A DNA stretch of 64,000 nt from Tubulanus polymorphus (Eukaryota; Nemertea; Palaeonemertea; Tubulaniformes; Tubulanidae). Below, piece after piece: positions 1-11,959 of the stretch. The position numbers were made by a program, and so were the translations under genes. Within the stretch, counting starts at the first letter, position 1. The number at the start of each line of letters is the position of its first letter. Under the pieces are notes generated by a model. That model ran no database searches. It was not told the DNA's origin and worked only from the letters and a program-made list of their open reading frames with translations. Location: NCBI RefSeq assembly GCF_964204645.1, contig NC_134026.1:24570650-24634649 (forward strand). Direction: 5' to 3'.

Positions 1-3000
1 GCGCTGTCGTCTATATACTTCACCCACGTTATCTGGTACTCCTTGCTGAGTCTGAGAATGAACTATTACGAAGATCATTTGACGGAGAATGTAAAAAATC
101 TTACCCAACAACATAACGGTAATGATTTTCAGGATCGAATAACCGTACATGCGTGTCAGCATTCTACTTGCTATTTCCAATTATCTTTCTAGTGTAAAGG
201 TTAAAAAATAAGGGATTTGTTTGAAGAAAATGTATCATTTATGTAACGGATGAGATTCAGATAGCCTAACATAGTAATCAACATCAAGGGTCTCTGGCAG
301 CAATAGTATGGAACCACACGAAAGTGGTTAGGTTGACAAATGCGATTCCGTTCAGAATAACAAGAGGATGTCCTTATCGTGATCGCATCAACCACTCAAT
401 TAACTCCTCGTGTTGGTTCAGTCAATATGCGACCATCGGACTGGCGTTATTGACATTAACAAGGGAAATTGTCTTTGCTCCCCTCTCTGTCTCTCTTTGC
501 AGCAAATTCAAAACGTCGATGGATCGCAGGCCTTTTGACCAAACTTAAGACGTTTGTTCATTCTATTTTCCAGTGGACAAATATCTCAGATTATACCAGT
601 ATTTCCAGTTCATGGGTGTAGCGATTGCGCCATTAGTGGGTTTGATAATGGACCGACAAACACACAATTTAAAGGGTAAATAACATCAGTAACGACTATA
701 GAAGCCATTAAAACTCTTCAAACTGCCAATATCGTTTACCAATCCTTCACATATTAACTATCTATTAATTTGATAGAAATGCAGATGGTTTTGACACGGG
801 AGGCCACTTGACTAGAAGCCTCTAAATGACTTAGAATTAATTGCAGAGTATCATGAATGATACGAATATTTAGAAAATCAATTTGCTCACGCTTTGGAAG
901 AACATATTTTTGCAGAGTATTATTTTTCATCATGCTTCTCGTGTATCTACGTGATATTTCATTGTGTTTTCGCTATTTTTTTTTCGAAGGACGAACAAAA
1001 ATGAAACAGAACATATGTAACGCTACTATCGTGCATATTCTGGTCGTAATTGTGACGGTTGTCCAGATGGTGCTTCTGTTATATCCATCCGCCAATGTAC
1101 TGCTCCCTGCTTTTGCCTTCCAGTGCATTAGCCGGTCAATGTTGTATGCCACAAACGTAACAACATTAAATCTTTTGTAAGTACCCGCGACACTTGCGTC
1201 AACTTGTATCGTAAAGGATAACATCATACCAAAAAGTAACATCATGTGGGAGACAATGAATAGTTGGTCAATATCATATTATATTTGACAATAGACAAAT
1301 CCGTTGTACCTACAACACTTGAGTCTACTGCTCCCTAAGGATAGCGTCACGTCAAAGACACGACAGCCTTGTAACAAAACCTTTGATATTATATGGATTT
1401 TGTCATTTTAGTGACCTAAAATAATCCTAAAAAGGAAGGGTTAACGTGATCATTAATTTATGATATCTAAGAAACTTCGAGAATGGATTTCTCTTACTAA
1501 GAACGATGTCATTAATCCAGCTGTTGTGTTGATTAATTTTACCAACCAGACAGTATAAATCCGCCGCTAGTATAGTAGCAGATGGTTTTACTATCTACGA
1601 AAATCGCAGATTTTGAGATTTCACATAAAGCCTTTCGGTGATGCGAGGAATTGAGTACTCTTTGTGAATCATTTAATTCGTTGAATCATTAGATACCTCA
1701 GAGGTATTCACCGACCACTCTTTTGCGTAGAACTTAGCTCATTTCGCCGATGTTTACCCTGCGGATTTATGTGGCGGTAACAAATGATAAATTGTGACAT
1801 GGCATAATGAAGATGAACGAAAAGTTAAGCATGTCTTATATCCCAAGGCGACTAGAAGCACGCGTAGTTATTAGAACTCATGATGTATCCATGAACAGGT
1901 TGACGATAAGAGCGCTAATTTTGATAGATTTATAGCACCTTGTTTTCCTATCGGGTGTCTAAGATATCATCAATTGAAAATTTCAAAAATTAGTTTTACT
2001 CCTTTATTTTTTTCAGATTTCCCCAGATGTATTTCGGAAGACTTTTCGGTATTTGCCTTTTTGCGTCAGCGTCAATCGTCCGACCTATACAAATTCTGTT
2101 GGAATACATAACCATAGAACAACTAAACAAAGATCCTTTATGGGTAATGATCAATTTTCAATCATATCTATTCTGGCATCGATTGATTATGTATTGCTAA
2201 GATCGCATACTGCGCTCGATGATCTTCAATTCCTTAATATAAGCACACCATTCTTCCGCGCCGTGAGGGTTCTAATAAGTTCCATGTATTGGGCCACATG
2301 CACTGTTATCTAATTCTATAGGTTTAAACTTGGAGTTACTCCAAGGTTTAATAGAAGTGGATATAGTCTTCGCTGAAATCCACAGCTGAAATTTTAATTA
2401 CTGTTACTATTCTGATTGATCATTGAAATTCTTGAATGCCAACCTTGGTGATATACATATACATTATCGCCAATAGTGGTTTTGCTGATGTAAAAAAAAT
2501 GAACACCAACCATACCTAATCTCTCTCGATGTTGTCTCAAAACTAGCAGTGATTGATTAAAATTTCTTCAGATCGTAGTCATCGTGATCTGTGGAATAGC
2601 ATTTAAATTAATGAGGTTAAACGAATCGTTCAAATTCTCCTAAAATACACATCAACACGCGTGCTTGGAGCATTAACAAAATCAAAGTCAATCGCACACA
2701 AGATGATATAGCTTTAAGGCATCGGATATCATTAATCATGTGCGGTGTTCTTTGCTCATTTTCCTTCACACAACACCTGACTCCAAGGCTTAGAGAAAAA
2801 AAAACTCTCTCACAACTTGCAATACGCATGAGATGTTGTTTCATTTAATTAATTGAACCTATAATATTTTGTGCGTGGTGATATTCTAAAAATATCGCTT
2901 ATATGGTGATCACCCGCGTGAATTTGAGTTGCGCCGTGCAGATCTGGATCATTTCGTTTTGTATGAATATTTTTTTTGTGAACGAGAAATCAAATTTAGC

Positions 3001-3328
3001 GCAAGTGCCCGCATGTTAGTCCAGATTCCTAATTTGATTTCGTATGGCAAATGAGACAAGGATGAAAATGCGTCCGTTCATCTTCTGATTCTTGGAATAA
3101 TATTTTGCCACAATAATTCTATTTCAGATCCACGTCACACTGCTCGTACTTACTTTGCTGTCGGCTGTGTATGCAGTAATCATAAGATTGAAAAGAAATG
3201 TTTTATGCTACAAATCGACGGAATGCGCAGGCTTGCAGATCTCAAACGGAAGTGAAACCGAACATGAAAATGATAGGTTGAAATCGGTGCAGACTCTTAC
3301 AGACCGCCAAACAGAAAGTTCAATATAA
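1..3328 (+). CDS. SLC43-family amino-acid transporter, 3' part (5' end outside window)
   Basis: Five phase-compatible exons: 1-118, 574-675, 990-1176, 2017-2143 and 3128-3328 (stop TAA). Translation gives the C-terminal half of a major facilitator protein. Segment 574-675 reads like the SLC43 (LAT3/LAT4/EEG1) stretch before a transmembrane helix, with APLVGLIMDR matching the family's 'P-IG-IMD' motif. Exon 4 has FPQMYFGRLFG followed by KDPLW, matching the late SLC43 'FP..HFG.L.G' and 'DP.(W/Y)' signatures. The last exon holds the final helix and a polar cytoplasmic tail. SLC43 proteins are plasma-membrane facilitators of large neutral amino acids (A1/A2) or purine nucleobases (A3). Which paralogue this is cannot be decided, because the N-terminal half is missing. 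All junctions are GT-AG. The exon 3 start (990) is the least certain boundary. Confidence 0.8.
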
Positions 3329-4271
3329 TGTGTGATTCATTTCAGTGCCGTTATTTTTGTAAGATAATCTGAGTTTCTTTAAGTTCGTGAAAGCCCCGTC
3401 CCTTCTTAGAGGACATACATAATAACGTACTTTTTCTGTATGAAATCCTCCTATCAACGCGATACATAAATATGATTGATAAGTTTGATTCGTTTACCGC
3501 GTTAGCAGTATGGAACTATTTCTTTAATCGGCTTCTGGTGAAAAAAATCCGGAAGACAGGCAACTCAATTTCCGGTAGCGTTCGGCGCATAATATGCGCT
3601 ATCGAAGTATAGATCGGAAAATGACAGCTGTTCAATGTTGTGTACGTACTTAAACCAGATTCTATAGACCCGGAGGATTTCAGCAACGATTGATGATTAA
3701 CTAATGCTCAACCCGGTGTGTCACTAAAAATCTATCCACGACTAGCGCATCAAATAAGACCGATCTATACTATTCACTGAGTGAATTATAAATCAACTCT
3801 CGCAGTTAACAGAACAGGATGGTCGTTTTATATGCGATGAAAGAGAAAATATAATTCGAGTCGAGGAGTAAAGTCATCGACTGTGAATGTATATTCATTT
3901 CAGATTATTCCGGTGTTTTTATACTGAATAACGTGATATACATTTCAAACCGTTCATAACCGGTATTGTTTCGATCTTGGCCTTATAACTTTCACAGTAA
4001 ACGAGTAATCCGATATAGAACGCTGGAACATTTTCAATTTCCCTAAGAGATTTGACGCGTTCATATTACTGAAACAAATATCGTCATTTTTTGAGGATGT
4101 GACGCGAACATATATATATCGTCAGCGAATTCTTGGCATATATATCAGAGAAACATGAAACCCAGTTCATGATTCACGTGCACCTTTGGCAGTTTTCAGC
4201 AATTGGACGAATGCGTTCTAATGTCGTGTTAATTATGCCACAGAAGGTGTAAGACCATGCTTCTTCTGCAG

Positions 4272-4688
4272 GGATTCGGATTTGATAGCATCGTGCGACT
4301 GTCACAGCACGATCTAAACCCAGACCCAGTGAGCAGTTATTTGGGCCGTTATGTTGTTATCAACCAATCGGAAATTACGTTTACTTTTTGCCCAGGTTAT
4401 TCTATTCATATCTATCCATAAATTTGCCTTATACCTGCGCATAATGGTTATTCAGGTATAGGGTTTGGTAGCGTAACAGAGTCTTGCGATGCCTTGATCA
4501 GCTACGAATCCCTGCTGAGTTACGATGATAGATTACGGACAGATAATTATTTTCGTCTTGGTTTGTGCTTTTGCATTGTGTTGTATATTCACCGTTGTAA
4601 TAAAATTGCCTTACAAACCAACAGTGTCATTTTCACATATCCAGTTTCCTTCGATTCATTTTCGGAATCTGTCATGTGTGTTCTATAG
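4272..4688 (+). other. Candidate two-exon coding remnant, unidentified
   Basis: A good acceptor (pyrimidine-rich, ending CTGCAG) precedes an open segment at 4272-4395. The frame crosses a possible GT-AG intron into 4456-4688 in the correct phase, giving a 119-codon open frame with stop. The joint creates CPGIGFGSV. I recognise no family. An alternative frame over 4525-4758 contains a hydrophobic stretch that could be a membrane helix, so the second exon's frame is ambiguous. The donor at 4396 (GTTATT) is weak. This could be the end of an unknown gene, a pseudogene fragment, or chance reading frames inside the SLC43 3' UTR. Confidence 0.25.
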
Positions 4689-4821
4689 AAAAGGAGCTAC
4701 TGATCAGTTATCTAATAAGATAAGGTATAAATCTTCCCGTTTGATAGTGAAACGTTAGACAATTTTCATTACATTCGCCGCTCAGTGACGATTCGTAGAT
4801 TTCTTTTACTTAAAACGGTGT

Positions 4822-4827
4822 AATAAA
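4822..4827 (+). terminator. Poly(A) signal candidate for the SLC43 gene or the unidentified 4.3-4.7 kb frame
   Basis: This is the first canonical AATAAA I noticed on the plus strand downstream of the SLC43 stop at 3328, about 1.5 kb away. If it is used, the 4272-4688 segment would lie inside the 3' UTR. Confidence 0.35.
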
Positions 4828-5291
4828 TATCCACATCTACATCATACGACGCGCAGTGAAAAATAATCTTTATTAGATTAGATATGCAACTGGTGTTCAT
4901 TCGGTATATGAAAGTTATTTTGTCACATTCTTGGTCAAAAAGCTATTTCAGATAGAGAAATCGTTCTCAATGAAACGTGAGGCTTGATTTGCATATACTG
5001 TATACGCTTTCCTCTTTTTTTCAAATGTTTACCTTTAAGGAGCGTTTCGTAAGGAAATCGTGTCTATTGATGATTAAAGAAATCGCTTAGCTCTTTCAGC
5101 CATGTCGTTATAGCTCCACTTCTTTCGCTCATAATACAGCGATGCTCGTGTAGTTTTTTTTAATCAAAAATGTGCGTTTGAAGGCGACAGTGATCGTAAT
5201 TTTTCGATGTGACATATCGTGCAAGCCTTATACATATACATTACACGAGCTAAATATACGTAGATCATTCATTATTGTACATGTAATATAA

Positions 5292-5556
5292 CAGGGGTGG
5301 ATCTAGGGGGGATGTCGGGGTGTCCGGACCCCCCCCCCCCCTCAACTTTGAAGTGCCCTCAAAAATGTCACCCACAAAATTCTTTTGACCAAGGTTTTCC
5401 ACCTACAATATTTTTTCAACGCATATATAAAATGACCGAAAGCACCCCCTAAAATGGTGTAGAAGTATCCGGAGTACGTGGTGTTTCGTAGAAAGCGCCC
5501 CTTTTTCTCATTGGACACCCCCCCCCCCCCCATGGAAAATCCTAAATCCGCCCCTG
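5292..5556. mobile_element. Small non-autonomous element with terminal inverted repeats and poly-C tracts
   Basis: Left end CAGGGGTGGATCTAGG and, as the reverse complement of the right end, CAGGGGCGGATTTAGG form an inverted repeat of about 16 bp with two mismatches. Just inside each end is a run of 12 or more C. The interior has no coding potential. Size (265 bp) and structure fit a MITE-like element. No clean target-site duplication is visible; flanks are AT-rich on both sides. Confidence 0.65.
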
Positions 5557-6899
5557 ATATATACTAAGACACACACAGGAAAAAACAACATGAGCGAGAC
5601 AAGAAATTTGAGCTTTTTCTTTGCGCTACAATAAACAAATTAACAGATTAAAATCACAAATTATAATGACAAGGCGTTAGAGATGGAATAAAACCCTCCG
5701 TGACTACCCATCCATAATTTCTGTTTTGACTTGCTAATTTCTCATGATAATATTCTCTTAATAATGGTCTCGCCTAATCAATCTTCACACCAAAAAGGCT
5801 TGATATCGATAAACGGCAAGACGGAAATACGATATAAGGAGGGCAGCGGGAATCGAGATGAAAGTTTCCTGTGTTGGCGTGGTGGATACCCGACAGAACT
5901 GCGGGGACCAGTCAAATTTGTGCTGATAATTGACGATGGTTGGACTGAATATGGAACAGTTCCGTATTCACCGGATTCGGCGGGAAAGTAAACCTGTAGA
6001 ATGTCTGCAACTATCGATTCATATGAATAGATTTATTTGCGTGATAAAACATCTGAATTAGCCAGAATGTTGTACGGACTCGTGTGGTGAAGATTTCAGC
6101 GTTTAATCTTTAGAAACATCAATACAATGCGCCGGAAGATGCACTGCCCATAAATTGTAAAAGCAAGCGAAGAAACCTTTATGTGACCGAGAAAGCAAAC
6201 GAGTCCTATCGTAAAACAATATCACTGATGAAGATTCAATTTACCAAATTGATTAAGTACATAATATATCTGGTAAAATTGTCGCCTTTAAATATAGTGC
6301 CAACTAACTACATTTTTATCAGATCAGACGATAAACCTGGCCTGGTGCCATGCCTAAATATACTGTTTACCGGATGGCAAATAAGGTAGTGGCTTTTCTT
6401 CATCATTACGATGAAATAACTCAATTGGGCAATTTTGTGCAATTTTGAGCCTGCATGTCTCCTGCAGTCACCTCACCTGTTCTTTTCATCAAGCGCTTAC
6501 CCAGACGCATTATACTTTGCTGTTAGCGTTAGTCCTTCGTAGCACGCAATCAAGAGACAGACTAGACAGTAGGGACGAAGAGAAGTAGTCTATTTATTTT
6601 CCGAAGTATATCCATAATTCTTTAGCCAGTGCATTTATCTAGGTCTAGATTTATTGCGGAAATGCATGAAAATTTATTTCGAAAATTGAAGCATTAACTT
6701 ACTTTCAAAGAACTAATTCGGATTAGCACCATCGAACGAGTTTTTTCTTTGCCTTGCTTTACTTGAAATATAATAGCGAGAAAGTAATGAAAAATTGGCG
6801 CAATTTTTGTTGGCGAAATAATTAAAACCAGTGTCTTTCCTAAATGTTCGTTTTCATTCGAGGAAAATCAACTACGATTGTGTATGGCTCTTAGTGATG

Positions 6900-6905
6900 T
6901 TTATT
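6900..6905 (-). terminator. Poly(A) signal candidate for the MFSD9-like gene
   Basis: TTTATT on the plus strand (AATAAA on the minus strand), about 260 bp past the stop codon at 7166. Confidence 0.45.
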
Positions 6906-7165
6906 AGAGTCAACATGATCATACTATAGACGTATATTAGACAAAAATAAATCTATATTGTTCAGTATTTTTAAAAACCGGAATACATTAAATCCAGTTT
7001 GTAAACAGCTGTGGTATACTAATTAATAAATTGCCTACACGAGAATTACGGTATAGTTGTATCGTTAGGATTAGGGGAGCAGAGACGCAGAATTTTCCGA
7101 ACCGAACATGAGTATAATATATTTTAATTTGAATAAGAAGATCGTGAGTGTTTGTGCTGAATAAT

Positions 7166-9029
7166 TCAGTTGGCTTTAGACAAACTGTGGCCCTTTGACT
7201 CGTGGCCCTGGCGACAGACTATCATGAAAGCTGAAACCGCAAGCATTACAGCTGGAACACCTGCAAGCGGAACGGATTCGGTTGCGTGATGAATAATTCC
7301 GTATATGACCGGAGCAAATATGCGAGATATGGACAGGACACTTTGACCGAGTCCCATGAGAGTTCCGCTATCTTCTTTACCGCCGTATTTGATCAACATG
7401 TTGACAACACTGATTCTAGTTACAGCCTGACATAATCTATACGGTATTTGAATACAGACAAACATCCATAAAAACGGTGCCATCAATAATCCAGACATGG
7501 AAATAACATGTAAGCCTATCATGTGCAGGAGTAACCGTTCGTTGTTGCTTTTGTACCATTTTGCGTTGGCGACCATCTCGACGAAAAACGATGACAACAC
7601 TGACAGCGCGTTCGCCGATGAGATTACCATTCCCAATATCGTATTTGATGGTTTATGTCGCTGGTATAATAGAACCGGTGAAATCTCTCTGAACATCAGC
7701 GAGGACGTTCCCAGAAGAAATTTAATCAGAAAAACATGCCATAATTGGCGCCACGATCTGTGCCGAAAATAGTTGACAATTCCTCTGTTGGGTCGATGTT
7801 GAGAGAGTTCATCAGCGACGCCGACTGCTACGTCACTACCAGATATGTCGTCTGGCAGGAAAAGCCTCGCAAAAACTGAAATTTAATCAGAGAATCAGTT
7901 ACTGTTTGTTACACGCTTCGATTGCGCCGGAGACACTCTGACAGGTTGTATTGATTAGTCTGCGAGAGCAAATATTCAACTAAAACTAAATTAGCTGGCT
8001 GTTTTTGATTGATATAACTCGGTTAAAAAAATCTAGTGTTTATTAGATTGAATAATGGAACGACAGTTGTAATTTGCAATTCAAGGTTTTGCACCTAAGG
8101 TAAAATGCGAATGAGTCGAAATGAGTTACCTGCTGTTAAGACTAAAATCGAGGCTCCTATTATAGTAGTTGTACTGTAGCCATTCACAAGATTGTCCGTA
8201 AAATGACCCCCAAGAACTGGCCCAATAACGAATCCAACATTTCCGAATGCATTCTGTCGACTAAACACCTGCGAATGAAGTTTGGCAGGTACGTTCTTCG
8301 CCAAATAAGCCCTGAGAAGGTTTTGAGTGTGTTTGAAGCAGCCTAAGATGTAGCAGGAATTTCTATATTGTTATTACGTTATTAGATTTTCTTAATAAGA
8401 GATTCCGATATCAAGATCTTACCGGGAAGTATACGGGATGCCCAGAGTAAGGCTACAGTCGTAGATAAGCCCAACATATAATAACCACATGACGTCAACA
8501 AAATACATGAACATAATACACTTTTTCTTCCAAATTTATCGCTATAAGTCCCCTGCAATGGAATTGAAATATTATCTCTTTTTTGTTCAACGTGGTGAAA
8601 TTGATCGGGGATGATTAATTTTACGTTGTGCCGAAACTGGATCGTGTCGCGATACAGAATGCGACTTACCACAACTGGGCTTGATAAAAATTGTAGTATA
8701 CCATATATAAAACCTAAAAACGAAACAAGAATTATATACAGACCATCGGAAACAAGCTTATATATACGAATGATTTGTAGTCCTTTAATTAATTACCAAG
8801 CGCTCCTATGTCAGTTGGCGAAGCTCCCATTGAGAACGCGTGTTTAGAAAGCAGTGGGATAAACATACTGATCGCAAAAAGATCCTAGCGAAATATGACA
8901 GGTTAGATACAGTATACCGGTATTGACTTATTAGTAGTGTGTAATTGATTGAAACCGGAAAATTGAAAAGAGAATCCTCACCAAAAAACTGATGATATAG
9001 ACGACCGTAGTAGGTTGTACCATTTTCAT
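7166..9029 (-). CDS. MFSD9: MFSD9-like major facilitator superfamily transporter
   Basis: Six coding exons on the minus strand: 9029-8982, 8884-8797, 8713-8670, 8552-8423, 8342-8130 and 7875-7166. They sum to 1,233 nt (410 codons plus stop) with every phase consistent. The N-terminus begins MKMVQPTTVVYIISFL. The next exons give DLFAISMFIPLL and GASPTDIGALG, then YGILQFLSSPVVG, TYSDKFGRKSVL (the MFS loop 2-3 motif) and FKHTQNLLRAYLAK followed by GFVIGPVLGG. These match MFSD9 closely in order and spacing. The human protein is about 470 residues, so this version is shorter at the termini. MFSD9 is an orphan membrane transporter whose substrate is unknown. The gene is tail-to-tail with the SLC43 gene, another MFS member but of a different family. 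Start codon choice rests on the short first exon; a second ATG lies two codons in. Confidence 0.85.
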
Positions 9030-10432
9030 AGTGTATATTATAGTGTTTGCCTGAATATGAATAAAATATGAATAAATACATGCAAATTACAAATGGATCC
9101 ATTCACACATAAGCCATATATATATCAACCGCTTTGTATAGTATATACCCCGGTAATATTAAACACAATAGACCGTATTTAATTCGGAATTATTTGAATT
9201 TTGGATTTGGAATTGCCCAGTCCATATGGTAATTTATTTTTTGGGAAATTCATCAGTAATCCATTCAAGATGTGAAAAGAATTTGGAAAAATCACAGTTA
9301 CTTCAGATAAGTTTTTAGAAAAATGTAATGGGTATTTGAAATATTTCAAGATCGCAAAAAAGAATTACAGTCAATTTCCAAGTCCGGCACGACGTGTGTG
9401 AATGATGGGGTTCGAATCCATTTTTCGGTCATCTCATCCAGAAACTCCATAGAGTGGTTTCGAGTCCCACACTTAATGATCATCGACAGTGAATAATAAT
9501 CAAAATACTGTATTCAATTCTTAGGTAATAATTCTTAACCACTATTTATGCTAAAACACGTCGTTAATTGTAAATTCCAGTAAATTTCATATTGCCATAT
9601 TGCTCGATGCGCACGGCCTTGAAAGTTAATTACGGTTAGAGCAAAGTATTATTCGCATGCCAGGGGTCGAACATTCCCCTCACAAATATCGTGTCCTTAT
9701 ATTACAACCACCATAAAAAAAAACCACACATGAAAGAAAACGTGACCATCTTAAATAGCAAACAATTTATTTTGATGATTGCACAATAACCACAAAAATC
9801 ATTATATACCTGACTAACTAACTCCATCTCCATTGGAGACAATTCTTCAAAATTTAACACTTGTTTTTACGCAAGCTCTGTCATTTTTTTCATGCACAAG
9901 TAGAATTGATTAATACTGTTTAATGCCAGACAAACATTACTGAAAAGAAATTTCATTAATTTACCATGTAAATAGTCCATTAATACTGAACTTTGATTAT
10001 TACCCTTGCCGAGCACCAATACCAAGCTCATTAACTAAACTTCCACACTAAAATCTAAAGCTTACAATGACCATTATTTACATAACATTAAGACCACCTT
10101 ATTATCACAGTGAATGATGGAAATGGTTTTCACAATTTCAATAGGTAAATTTTTCAGTAATGTGGTCTCAGTTTTCAAGGGTCTACTATTTAATGTTCAT
10201 CTTGGTTAATCAACGCGAGAAATCCCACAGTAAATACAGAAACTTGAATATGAAGTATATATTTGCGCAACGTTTCATTCATCATACACGGATATTGTGT
10301 TTTCTTCTCGACTCATCAGCTTGGTTAAAATTGATACCTGCCTATAAAACTAGTCTCTGGAAAGGCATCCCAATTCAAAGGGTGCAATGGTAAATAAATA
10401 ATACAATTACTGATAACTTATAATCTTTGACC
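9030..10432. other. Intergenic between MFSD9-like and PSPH; PSPH 3' UTR
   Basis: The right part is probably the PSPH 3' UTR. The left part is the upstream region of the MFSD9-like gene. Two short segments near 9411 and 9453 resemble the tRNA B box (one is GGTTCGAATCC), but no complete tRNA cloverleaf can be drawn. Nothing else is supported. Confidence 0.5.
9766..9771 (-). terminator. Poly(A) signal candidate for PSPH
   Basis: AATAAA on the minus strand (TTTATT as given), about 660 bp past the PSPH stop. Confidence 0.35.
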
Positions 10433-11466
10433 TCATATAGAATGATTCATATCTTGAAGTTCATTAATCAGTTCTTTCATGTCTGTCACAAACCAGCTAG
10501 CACTCTGTTTCACCTTTTCTCGAATTATATTTCCCCCAAATCCAATAAATGCAGCCTGAAATGACAATGTTTATGGATCAAACGTTGACTAAATCATCGC
10601 GTTGAAACTCAAACATCCAAACTTCTACAAATACATACCGCAGGAGGGCAAGCTTCAAAGTCAGTCATGCCATCACCAATCATAACTAGAGATTTATATC
10701 TATTCTTTTCAATGAGTTGAGCAACCACACATGTTTTTCCACCAGATGCAGATGTCGGCTGATTTTCATCAAAGCCGATGTAATTCCCTAAATGAATGAA
10801 ATAACAGTGGTTAAATCTTCGATTTTTTTTGCATTGTGTGTGCTCCAGGCAAGTTGTAGAATTACCTTCAGAGTTGAAAAGCAGTTTGTTACAATGAACA
10901 TTTTCAACTGGAAGTCCCAATTCAGACGCAACCGGTTCAATTAGGGCCCGGAAACCACCAGACACAAGGTATACATCTTTCTGTTTTGAGGTAAGAATTT
11001 TCACTAACTCCCTGTAATGGGCAAATAAATGGGTTAATATTTAGTTCTAAAACTGACGAAACGTAAAATAAATTTATATGGCATAGGCTAGGGCTGCTTA
11101 CTTTATTCCAGGAGTTAAACTTAAAGGATGGAGTTCCTTGAATTTCATGATCTGAAGTTGTGAGGGACGAAATAAATTCAAACGTTCAGTGAGCGCGACT
11201 CTAAATGTGATTGATCCACCCATTGCTTTTTTAGTCCTAAGAGAAAATAAATTAAGTGAGATTAAATAATCATAATCAAAAAACATTATGATTGATCTGA
11301 TAGAATGTTTGACTGACCAATTTGCCACCTCCTCTCCCTTGCCACAAAACTTGGCTAACTCATCGAGACCCTCTTCTTTACAGACTGTTGAATCTACATC
11401 AAAGCACACAGCATCAGCATTTCTCCATATAGCTTTAGTTTCATCAATGGTTTGTTGAGAAGCCAT
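10433..11466 (-). CDS. PSPH: Phosphoserine phosphatase
   Basis: Five exons: 11466-11318, 11236-11102, 11011-10866, 10787-10639 and 10555-10433, together 702 nt, or 233 codons plus stop (human protein 225). It hydrolyses L-3-phosphoserine to serine, the last step of the phosphorylated serine pathway in the cytosol. The HAD catalytic motif DVDST is at residues 23-27. The substrate-lid region carries EEGLDELAKFCG, then KKAMGG, LTPGIKEL, the VSGGFR motif and the magnesium-binding GDGMTD (181-186). It ends with GFGGNIIRE and a short helix. All residues expected for activity are visible. An in-frame upstream ATG at 11526 would add 20 residues; I chose 11466 because it aligns with the family start. 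The gene is head-to-head with MORN3, and a hairpin element sits in the gap. Confidence 0.95.
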
Positions 11467-11521
11467 CGTAGATATTGATCTGTGAAGGAACCTCAAAATT
11501 CTACAATACACAATACAATTT

Positions 11522-11646
11522 GACACAGGGACCTGAAAAAAAAATTTGACCCCAGTATCCTAGGTACTATATAGAAAAAGACTTTTTATATATAGTAGTA
11601 GGATACTGGCCCCGGGGTAAAATTTTTTTTTGCCAGGTCCCTGTGT
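11522..11646. mobile_element. Hairpin-forming MITE-like inverted repeat in the PSPH/MORN3 promoter
   Basis: The left arm starts ACACAGGGACCTG. The right arm ends with its complement, CAGGTCCCTGTGT. Pairing continues inward with gaps through the A/T-rich run and an AGTATCCTA block, so most of the roughly 120 bp can fold back. No coding content. It lies 55 bp upstream of the PSPH start codon. Confidence 0.65.
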
Positions 11647-11874
11647 ATCGGTCGTTTACTTTTTTGCTAAATGCTGGCAGGCGCTTATTATAAAGGAAGT
11701 GGATATTTTTGAATTCTTAAGAACATATAAAAACATAATTCTATGCAGCCGTGATTTAACCATTAAGATTTGCTTATAATTACCTAATAAATTAGTATGG
11801 CTTTACCAAAGGATAACGTGGTCAAGCGGAAGATACGCTTTAACCTTGGAATCGCGCGACTAAAGGTCACCATG

Positions 11875-11888
11875 GTTGCCTAGCAAAC
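11875..11888. promoter_or_regulatory. X-box-like (RFX) site upstream of MORN3
   Basis: GTTGCCTAGCAAAC lies about 72-85 bp upstream of the MORN3 start codon. One half (GTTGCC) is perfect; the second half is imperfect. RFX factors bind such X-boxes close to the start of ciliary genes. This is sequence resemblance only. Confidence 0.45.
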
Positions 11889-11959
11889 CATGTAAACAAC
11901 TTTGACAGCTCGGGCGAATTAGGTCGCACTGTTCACAAGCTAAGCTAGTAAATGACAGG

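Larger units (their letters stand above)
3329..7165. other. Intergenic / 3' UTR stretch with no assignable gene
   Basis: This holds the 3' UTR of the SLC43 gene, a candidate unidentified two-exon frame at 4272-4688, one small inverted-repeat element at 5292-5556 and the 3' UTR of the MFSD9-like gene entering from the right. An 86-codon open frame at 5731-5991 has no recognisable domain and no convincing splice context, so it is not called. The remainder is AT-rich, and I see no repeats or conserved motifs in it. Confidence 0.6.

Noticed and set aside
324-548. Small open frame between SLC43 exons 1 and 2
   Set aside because: Begins at a non-ATG codon inside an intron; SLC43 splicing accounts for the region.
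5731-5991. 86-codon plus-strand frame
   Set aside because: No recognised domain and no supporting splice or promoter context.
9380-9480. Possible tRNA gene (GGTTCGAATCC at 9411)
   Set aside because: No matching acceptor stem, D arm or anticodon arm upstream; at most a degraded tRNA-derived repeat.
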